From Pseudoalteromonas sp. N1230-9 (GTDB lineage: Bacteria; Pseudomonadota; Gammaproteobacteria; Enterobacterales; Alteromonadaceae), in contig NZ_CP090419.1 of NCBI RefSeq assembly GCF_032716425.1, positions 3,593,001-3,657,000 of the forward strand: 64,000 bases of DNA, in the 5' to 3' direction. Below the pieces are notes generated by a model. That model searched no databases, was not told the DNA's origin, and worked only from the letters and a program-made list of their open reading frames with translations. A program made the translations under genes and the position numbers. Positions 55,399-61,721 of this stretch are shown here, in pieces. How positions within the stretch are numbered: position 1 is the first letter of the stretch; the number at the start of each line of letters is the position of its first letter.

Positions 55399-56637
55399 TT
55401 ATTCGAATTTTCTTTTTTTTCTATGCGTGTAACCGGTTGAAGTGTACACACCTACCTTTGCGGTGCTTAAGGACTTCTCAATCGACTCCCTTAATCCATC
55501 CATTAATCTTACTTCCTCACTAATCTTCAAATAATCAGCAATCGTATCGGCAAATTCTTCTATTATTTGCGCTGGTTTGGCAATACCAAATTTATCACCA
55601 AAATCAACGAGCTCGGCGTGAGATGGCCACACTCGATTACCATTAATTTTTAATGCAGATTCATCTGCGATATCTGGATAAATTGGAGTGTGTGTGATGT
55701 CATATGGGGGGGCAACAGTTACATCGGCCATCATGCCATCGTAAGTTAGCGCGAAGTTTTTTAAGTGAGCGTCGCCATTGCCAATCAACATGCAAAACAC
55801 AATATATGAGTACATCGTTCTTAGTTCACGCGGGTTACCCCCTGTGTATTTTGCTGTAAAATTCATTACATTTTCATAGCTTGACTGATATTTAGCTTCC
55901 TGAGTATTTGCAGAACCCATTAGCACAGTGAAGTCTTCAACCCCAATTTTTCGCTTTAGCTTTATATCAAACCGCTTTACAGCGTAGGTTCTCAAATCCT
56001 GACTCAAGTAACAGGCTGGTGGGTTTAGGCCGCACGCCTTTGCTGCTTGCATACACACAAACTCATTCACCGTGAGTAGCGGAAAATCATCGTCGAATGT
56101 TTTCACAATGTATTCATCTGTTTGAACTGTAGCTCTTTCCCCTGTGTCATTTGTCGCAGTTGCAGGAATGAGCACCTTGGGCTGCATTCCAGAAGCTACA
56201 CCATGTAAATAATAACGATCTAGGAGGCTCGCAAAAATACCATCTTTACCTTTATAAGTAAGTACGTCCTCAAGGCCAATCGGCTCCGCTTTAGCTTGGG
56301 TAATATTGCTACCGTAGGCCAAGTGTCCTATTGCGTTACTAAATTGAAGCGCCAACATATACATATCATCAAACCTAATATCCTTATTTGCTTTGATAAG
56401 CCGTTCGCATAGGTAGGCACGAATTGCACCTTCCGGCAAATTTTGAGTAAAAATTGGGTGCAATGAACCATGATTAAAAACCTTTTTTTCAACAGGCATT
56501 GTTAAGCTAATTCTATTAGCTGATGAGTATGTAAATCGATGCTCTGCGGGTTTTTGTAAAACCCCTGCATTTTCACCAAATGACTTAACACCAATTGTCT
56601 TAATTTGATTAGGGTAGTGTGCGTTTTTATTTGTCAT
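55399..56637 (-). CDS. hipA: HipA-family Ser/Thr kinase toxin
   Basis: HipA-like kinase of 412 residues. The body has FTQNLPEGAIRAYLCERL in the N-terminal subdomain, the ATP-binding segment YIVKTF, the catalytic loop IGNGDAHLKNFAL (catalytic Asp and Asn) and PPYDITHT (metal-binding Asp). E. coli HipA phosphorylates glutamyl-tRNA synthetase and induces persistence; targets differ among homologues. I start at the ATG at 56637, which lies inside the end of hipB with GGGTGA upstream, so the two are translationally coupled. It probably acts as the toxin of a type II pair. Confidence 0.92.
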   Translation of the reverse strand: MTNKNAHYPNQIKTIGVKSFGENAGVLQKPAEHRFTYSSANRISLTMPVEKKVFNHGSLHPIFTQNLPEGAIRAYLCERLIKANKDIRFDDMYMLALQFSNAIGHLAYGSNITQAKAEPIGLEDVLTYKGKDGIFASLLDRYYLHGVASGMQPKVLIPATATNDTGERATVQTDEYIVKTFDDDFPLLTVNEFVCMQAAKACGLNPPACYLSQDLRTYAVKRFDIKLKRKIGVEDFTVLMGSANTQEAKYQSSYENVMNFTAKYTGGNPRELRTMYSYIVFCMLIGNGDAHLKNFALTYDGMMADVTVAPPYDITHTPIYPDIADESALKINGNRVWPSHAELVDFGDKFGIAKPAQIIEEFADTIADYLKISEEVRLMDGLRESIEKSLSTAKVGVYTSTGYTHRKKRKFE

Positions 56638-57022
56638 TACTATCACCCGAATTTTTAAATAACAAATCAACAAGTGAATCTAATTCATCCATACCTGGTA
56701 ATACTGCTGGTTTTTTCTTTGCTATTGCAGCGCTCGAAGACTGATATGTTGCCCTTTCCTCATTCTCTGGGTAATTCTTATCATCGGGTATATAACTATA
56801 TTCATCATCGTTTACCCAGCCGCTCGTTCCTTTGATTATGTCAATCTTTAAGTTCAATAATGATAAGTACTTAAGGAAGTACTTTAGACCCCCATCAAAA
56901 ACACCGTTTTCCATTTGTGAGATTTGTCTACGGCCTATGCCGAGTATTTTACAAACGTCTGCCTGAGTCAGCTCTTGCGCTTTACGCGCCTTTTTTAAGA
57001 TTTCACCATCATATAGCTTCAT
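56627..57022 (-). CDS. hipB: HipB-like antitoxin/autorepressor
   Basis: Protein of 131 residues with an N-terminal Xre-type helix-turn-helix (residues about 8-62; KAQELTQADVCKILGIGRRQISQMENG) and an unusually long, polar C-terminal tail of about 65 residues (HipB of E. coli has 88 in total). The tail ends LVDLLFKNSGDSNDK and overlaps the hipA start. It should neutralise HipA and repress the operon through the palindromes at 57047-57179. The extended tail may contact HipA or be a protease-sensitive region; that is inferred. Confidence 0.9.
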   Translation of the reverse strand: MKLYDGEILKKARKAQELTQADVCKILGIGRRQISQMENGVFDGGLKYFLKYLSLLNLKIDIIKGTSGWVNDDEYSYIPDDKNYPENEERATYQSSSAAIAKKKPAVLPGMDELDSLVDLLFKNSGDSNDK

Positions 57023-57046
57023 ACGTTCACCTAACTCACCTGTAAT

Positions 57047-57179
57047 GTTACTACATTATAACAAACCGACCAAGAGTTACTATATAGTAACCTTAAACCC
57101 CCAACGATACTATATAGTAACATTAGTGTATTTTGCTCTAATATAATAACAAAATACTTGAGCGTTATTATATAGTAGC
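57047..57179. promoter_or_regulatory. Phased operator array upstream of hipBA
   Basis: GTTACTATATAGTAAC (57076-57091) is a perfect 16-bp palindrome. Related copies start at 57047 (GTTACTACATTATAAC), 57106 (GATACTATATAGTAAC) and 57164 (GTTATTATATAGTAGC). A degenerate copy at 57135 keeps the right half. Start-to-start spacing is 29, 30, 29 and 29 bases. Confidence 0.8.
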
Positions 57180-57261
57180 AGTGAGGGCAAGGCTAAACGC
57201 TGGGGTCTTTTTTAGCGGTATGTCACTAACTTGCTAATGTGGTTAATGCAAAGTGGTTAAT

Positions 57262-57624
57262 CTATGAGGTTGTTTCAACAAGAAAGTCACTTGGTAAGTA
57301 TTGGTCAATACCTCGAACATTTGGATATTTGATGCCAGTAGATTCAGCAAGCTCTATTGTTATATTGCGTTCAAGCGGAAACTGCTCCTTGACTTGCAGC
57401 ACATCTTGCCGCCACTCAAGCAAGTAGAACATGGATAGGTCAAGATCGGATAATAAGTGGTGTGTTCGTTTGGATTTATAACCAAAGGCTCTATGTACAC
57501 GACCATCGGATGGCGCATCATAAACCGTTAACCACAGCTTGTGATCCTGATACTAGCCAGTACCACGCCCCTCTTTAATCCACTTACGATATTGCGCCTC
57601 AGTATGGCCAATCTTCCTAGACAT
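57262..57624 (-). pseudogene. tnsA-like Tn7 transposase endonuclease, truncated pseudogene
   Basis: Reading the minus strand from ATG at 57624 gives 121 codons that align with the N-terminal half of Tn7 TnsA: WIKEGRGTG, LWLTVYDAPSDGRVHR, KRTHHLLSDLDLSMFYLLEW, VKEQFPLE, TGIKYPNVRGIDQ and PSDFLVE. An in-frame TAG at codon 24 (57553-57555) interrupts it, and it ends at TAG 57262-57264, losing the second half with the catalytic Lys. The Tn7 residue Glu63 appears as Asp here (SDLDL), from my recollection of TnsA. No tnsB, tnsC or tniQ follows. It marks an old Tn7-like insertion in this island. Conventional ORF calling misses it because of the stop. Confidence 0.85.
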
Positions 57625-57702
57625 AATATACCGCTATAACTGATTGAAATTTCAGCATAGCGTAAATACACAGAAAGCTTCAACTTAAGAGTGGGAAAGC
57701 GT

Positions 57703-58416
57703 CTAGTTATCAGGTTTTTCGTAAATATATAGATACTCTAAATTAAGGTTGATGATCTGGTTATATTTCAAAATTAACCTTTCACCCTTTATTTGGTAGT
57801 AGCGTTCACAACCAGAGCCATCATCGTCATCTTTAATATTTCTTCGATATACATCAAACAACACGATTCTATCTAGCTGCCCATCACTATCCAGATAAAA
57901 ATCATCTAGATATCCATAATACAGATAGGAACTCTCTTTTGTGTCTAATAAACATGATACTTTAATTATTTGAGCTGAAGACTCTGATGACAACTTACCT
58001 TTTAATTCGTAGTACCAAGGAGTATCAAATGAAAGTAATGATGATTTATACGGGTTGAATTTAAAGACTATTGCCTGCGCCAACTTACCGCAGAGCCATG
58101 ATGAAAAATACAAAACTAAGAAATACATCCCAATATGGCCAACATCAGGTTGTAAAGAATCAATATCATTTTGAGCAAGCTTTACACCTATCAGTAGTTT
58201 AATACAGATATCGAAATCAATGCTTTTATAAAAAGTATGAATAGAGAATGCAAAAGGAACCTGTATACACAAAGCCCAAAACAAGCTGCTTGCGGAAGAC
58301 GCTTCAAATGGTTTCTTGTCTAGGGACGTGTTTTCCTTGCGCTCGTAAGCGCTAGTAAAAATGAAACCTGGGAGAATAAGTGCAAGCAAAAAGAAAGCAG
58401 GAAAAGCAATGTTCAT
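57703..58416 (-). CDS. Hypothetical membrane protein
   Basis: Protein of 237 residues with an N-terminal helix (AFPAFFLLALILPGFIFTSAY) and two more membrane segments (SLFWALCIQVPFAFSIHTFY and YFLVLYFSSWLCGKLAQAIVF), then a soluble C-terminal half of about 110 residues rich in Tyr and Asp. It resembles DUF6338-type proteins, but I cannot confirm this. Its ATG overlaps the stop of the small upstream gene by four bases, so they are coupled. Such membrane-plus-small-protein pairs are common in defence islands; no function is known. Confidence 0.72.
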   Translation of the reverse strand: MNIAFPAFFLLALILPGFIFTSAYERKENTSLDKKPFEASSASSLFWALCIQVPFAFSIHTFYKSIDFDICIKLLIGVKLAQNDIDSLQPDVGHIGMYFLVLYFSSWLCGKLAQAIVFKFNPYKSSLLSFDTPWYYELKGKLSSESSAQIIKVSCLLDTKESSYLYYGYLDDFYLDSDGQLDRIVLFDVYRRNIKDDDDGSGCERYYQIKGERLILKYNQIINLNLEYLYIYEKPDN

Positions 58417-58601
58417 GCTGTGGTTTCTGACTCTTTCTCATCCTCAGTGGTTCTTTTTTCACTCGTTATTACATAAGATTTGCCATTAGACAGTTTGATG
58501 ACCCTAGAATCCTCTCCACTTCCAACAAACTTCTGAAGCTCAATTCGGCCTTTAATATCCTTGCGAATCTGTTTCGCTATATTGCCCATAAGTGCTTTCA
58601 T
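58413..58601 (-). CDS. Small hypothetical protein coupled to a membrane protein
   Basis: Basic-to-acidic protein of 62 residues, starting at 58601 where GGAGGG is well placed. The central part (IELQKFVGSGEDSRVIKLSNGKSYVITSEK) is beta-rich, and the tail is charged (TTEDEKESETTA). Not recognised. The ATGA overlap with the membrane protein shows co-translation, so it may be its partner or regulator. Confidence 0.65.
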   Translation of the reverse strand: MKALMGNIAKQIRKDIKGRIELQKFVGSGEDSRVIKLSNGKSYVITSEKRTTEDEKESETTA

Positions 58602-58693
58602 TTTATACCCTCCAGATAGTAAACGAAGTCTAATGTCTAATAATTGTTCAGTCAATATATTGTACCTAATGGACACAACTCCAACATATAAAA

Positions 58694-58712
58694 AAACATT
58701 AAATCAATGTTT
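58694..58712 (-). terminator. AT-rich terminator after the methyltransferase
   Basis: AAACATT-AAATC-AATGTTT hairpin; the minus-strand side runs into a T-run. It is immediately preceded by the AGTATGAAAC repeat copy (58713-58722). Confidence 0.6.
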
Positions 58713-58727
58713 AGTATGAAACCACAG

Positions 58728-60329
58728 TTAACTAAACTGAGATTTACTTATACTCAGACGCCGAGCCATTAATATCTCACGTATTTCCCTCAGAGAAGCT
58801 ACATCACCTCGGCTCATTCCAAGGTGATTGATCAATAAAACCTCGTCATTATCGGCCAAAACATCTTGGATTGATTTCTTCTTGTGAAATGACTCAACAA
58901 ACTCATTAAACATTTCTTCATTAATTGACATATAAGGAATTGGCAAGGATTTAAACTCTAAAGGTGTAAGCTCCAATACCCCCCCTCCATAATATCGCCC
59001 TTGGACCTCGGATAGAGCCAGTGTAAGAGAATTATAGAAAGAAAAGATAAGTGAGCGAATATCGTATTCACCCTTCATTTTTATCCTGTAAGACGCATCC
59101 GTTACTAAAGCATCTGCATCATTGAAAATTAACTTTGGATAATCATGACATCTTTTAAAGAAAAACCCTTCTGGTACCCAAGCACCAGGAACCTCATACC
59201 ACTTATCTCGTAATGTGCACTTATAGCGCTGATCAATTTTTCGTTGAGTGCCAATATTGATGTAATTTTGGTGTTTCTTATTGGCTAAATCTGCTTTTGA
59301 TAAATCTAAAAAGAAAGCAGGCTTCCCGCCCTCAACTAAACTGTTAAATTTTTCCTTTGACAATTTAACGCAACCGTTAACAAAAACGCCTTTTTGGACA
59401 ATTGGAGTAGAAATCCCTCCCAACTCAAATTCATCAACAACAGATTTAGAAGCAATAAAATAGTCATTAGCCGCAGTTACTATACCGGGAATGGTTTCAC
59501 AATAAGATAGAATGGGAGGTAGGCACTTCTTAATGTGAGTTATCTTATTGATATGCTTCTCAAGTAATGGATATGCACTCCATTTCAATTTCATAGCTTC
59601 AAGAGAACGCTTTCTTTTTAGCCTAAATTTTCTCTTAATCAAACAACTAGAGCTATCTATAGTTGTAAAGTACAAACCTTGTTCTTTGCTGTTTTTGAAT
59701 AAAAACAAAATAATAGTATCTTGCTCTATATTAGGAAAAACGTTCTTTGAGAAGGTAAAAACCTCAACCCTTTGAAATTCTTTGAGTAGTGCTCGCTGAA
59801 TCTTTTCACCAAATTTAACTTTCAGCAGTTCAGCGGGAAGGACAAAAGCCATTGCACCATTTTCTTTTAGTCGGCTGATACCATCACACAAAAAAGCGGT
59901 CCAAATATTGTGAATTTCACGACCAAACTCTGTATTTTGTGAGTGAATTTTCCTGCAATTTTCTCTTTGCTCTTCCGTTAAGAGTTTTTTCGATATATAC
60001 GGAGGATTACCGATAATAAAATCGTATCTAACATCATGTTTGAAGCACCATTCAAGGTAATCCGCATTGGTAACCTTATATACACCATGAAATGTATCCA
60101 GCAGCGGAGTTACTTTTTCAATAGCACTCTTATCTAAATCGACAGCTTCTACGATTAGCTTTGTATCTACAAAGTTATTACTTAGAGCCTTAAGAAATAC
60201 ACCATCACCACAACTAGGCTCTAAAACTTTCAAGCCTTGGTTCGTACTGTAATATTTGTCTCGCATATACGAAACCATGAAGTTTGCCACACTTTCAGGC
60301 GTATAATACGAACCGCTTTTTTTACTCAT
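58728..60329 (-). CDS. Adenine-N6 DNA methyltransferase (gamma class, NPPY)
   Basis: Methyltransferase of 533 residues. The start GSYYTPESVANFMVSYM is the usual YTP box of Eco57I/TaqI-like enzymes. SAM motif I is VLEPSCGDGVFLKAL, and the catalytic motif IV is FIIGNPPYISKK. A later half (about 260-500) with GVFVNGCV and GRYYGGGVLELTPLEFKSLPIP is the target-recognition region. It has no fused nuclease. The nearest nuclease is the HNH protein 142 bases upstream in the same direction, so it could be the self-protecting partner of that system or of an unseen one. Confidence 0.9.
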   Translation of the reverse strand: MSKKSGSYYTPESVANFMVSYMRDKYYSTNQGLKVLEPSCGDGVFLKALSNNFVDTKLIVEAVDLDKSAIEKVTPLLDTFHGVYKVTNADYLEWCFKHDVRYDFIIGNPPYISKKLLTEEQRENCRKIHSQNTEFGREIHNIWTAFLCDGISRLKENGAMAFVLPAELLKVKFGEKIQRALLKEFQRVEVFTFSKNVFPNIEQDTIILFLFKNSKEQGLYFTTIDSSSCLIKRKFRLKRKRSLEAMKLKWSAYPLLEKHINKITHIKKCLPPILSYCETIPGIVTAANDYFIASKSVVDEFELGGISTPIVQKGVFVNGCVKLSKEKFNSLVEGGKPAFFLDLSKADLANKKHQNYINIGTQRKIDQRYKCTLRDKWYEVPGAWVPEGFFFKRCHDYPKLIFNDADALVTDASYRIKMKGEYDIRSLIFSFYNSLTLALSEVQGRYYGGGVLELTPLEFKSLPIPYMSINEEMFNEFVESFHKKKSIQDVLADNDEVLLINHLGMSRGDVASLREIREILMARRLSISKSQFS

Positions 60330-60471
60330 TTTAGTAAGTTCATTCCACTAGTCATTAAAGCTGCTGCAAAAAGTAAATGCTTAAGCATCAACATTTCATC
60401 CTAGTGGTGAAGGTTAATGTATTTTGTAGCTTTTGTCTGCAGCTACATTAAAATTTCTGATTATATACCTC

Positions 60472-61059
60472 TTATCTGCATGCCCATGCAAAGTATTTCT
60501 CATATTCGACCATAAGCTTAACAATAGCTTCAAGTAACTCCTCTCGGCTATTTGAGCCTTTGGGTACCTTATCCAATAATTCCATTAATTTTAGGCGTTG
60601 CGTCCTTAATTTTCTTGCCTTCCATAAATATTCATGCCTCATCAAACCTAAATTTAACTCTTTGATGATATATGAACCTAATGTCGTTTTGGACAAAATC
60701 ATACCTTTAATGTCACGGTAGATATGCTCATCATAATCTTCCTTGCATGGGTCTATGAAACCTCTTTCACCATCATGGGAAGTAAGGTGGTCTCCCATCA
60801 CCCACTTGTTAGACTTAGCAACATTACAAAACCTGCAGCTATATACTAGGTTTTCATAATCTAACTCTAATGCTGGAAACTTAGATTTGGGAGCAAAGTG
60901 ATCAATATGGAATGTAGATTTGTCCTGAAATTCATCTGCATCATCACAATATCCACAAGAGAAATTAAAGTCCTTTCTTAATTCATTACGATATTCTTGA
61001 TACCTACTTTTTGTGCTGACTTTACTTCTTTTTGGTGCTATTTCTCTCACTCTAAACAT
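60472..61059 (-). CDS. HNH endonuclease (PtuB-like)
   Basis: Protein of 195 residues with a compact HNH/zinc module: CGYC (first zinc pair), FHIDHFAPKSKFPALELDYENL (His-x-x-His and Asn), then SCRFCNVAKSNKW (second pair). The DHFAPKS...YENLVYSC line is close to PtuB of Septu and to retron-associated HNH nucleases. The C-terminal half is helical. I start at 61059, inside the end of the receiver gene (8-base overlap). It is likely the effector nuclease of the operon, cutting DNA or perhaps tRNA on activation; this is inferred. Confidence 0.87.
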   Translation of the reverse strand: MFRVREIAPKRSKVSTKSRYQEYRNELRKDFNFSCGYCDDADEFQDKSTFHIDHFAPKSKFPALELDYENLVYSCRFCNVAKSNKWVMGDHLTSHDGERGFIDPCKEDYDEHIYRDIKGMILSKTTLGSYIIKELNLGLMRHEYLWKARKLRTQRLKLMELLDKVPKGSNSREELLEAIVKLMVEYEKYFAWACR

Positions 61060-61717
61060 CAAGTGTATTCCCATCGAGTTTAGATTCAATTTCACTAATT
61101 AAGTTGTCAGTAGATTCCATTAATTTATCAAATTTATCAAGCGCAATTCGTTTAACTTCGCTAGGAGTTTTCTGCTCTGCTGACAGATATGACTCTAATA
61201 TGTCATCAAGTTCAATTAATCGCTCCGTTTCAATACTACTAAGCCCTTGCTTAGACAGTTTATCCCTTAAAGAAAAATGCTCTTGCTGCATCTTATGATA
61301 CATCCGATTGTATGATTTTACTTGTGCTGCAACCCTCTGGAATAAGTTGGCCTGAGAATGAAGATTCAAACTATCTGCTTTTACATACACTCGGTTGACA
61401 TCAGATGAATGTGAAACGGCATCATCTTCAAATGAGGTACGCAAAAAACAAGGAAAATTGTGCCTTACAGACTGTATAGCATTCAGCAGTTGATCTCCAT
61501 TGTAATCAACTATTGCAGCTTCATTTAAAGCAAAATCAGAAATCACGGCATCGACTTTTAGAGTCAATATTTCATCAACCATTTCGGCCAAATTTTGGCG
61601 TGGCTCTATGGTAAGCACTTGATCAAATAAATCAGAAAGCTCAGCATCAGCTTGAAAATCAGCAAGCTGATCGGTTTCTTCATCCACATATAAAATACAT
61701 ATTTTATTACTGTCCAT
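61052..61717 (-). CDS. Response-regulator receiver protein with coiled-coil tail
   Basis: Protein of 221 residues. The first 120 residues are a receiver domain: acidic pair in ILYVDEETD, phospho-acceptor Asp in VDAVISDFALNE, Thr/Ser in LRTSFEDDA and Lys in VYVKAD. The rest is helical and likely coiled coil (YNRMYHKMQQEHFSLRDKLSKQ, LIELDDILESYL), with no DNA-binding domain. It starts four bases after the kinase-like gene and overlaps the HNH gene, so it probably relays kinase phosphorylation to the nuclease. That relay is inference. Confidence 0.85.
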   Translation of the reverse strand: MDSNKICILYVDEETDQLADFQADAELSDLFDQVLTIEPRQNLAEMVDEILTLKVDAVISDFALNEAAIVDYNGDQLLNAIQSVRHNFPCFLRTSFEDDAVSHSSDVNRVYVKADSLNLHSQANLFQRVAAQVKSYNRMYHKMQQEHFSLRDKLSKQGLSSIETERLIELDDILESYLSAEQKTPSEVKRIALDKFDKLMESTDNLISEIESKLDGNTLDV

Positions 61718-61721
61718 AGAA

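Noticed and set aside
57047..57179. Regular repeats suggesting a short CRISPR-like array
   Set aside because: Units are 16-bp palindromes with 13-14-base spacing directly upstream of hipB and no cas genes; operators explain them better.
57239..57427. Plus-strand ORF of 62 codons
   Set aside because: It lies on the strand opposite the tnsA remnant and has no ribosome site or recognisable protein; it is a shadow of the pseudogene.
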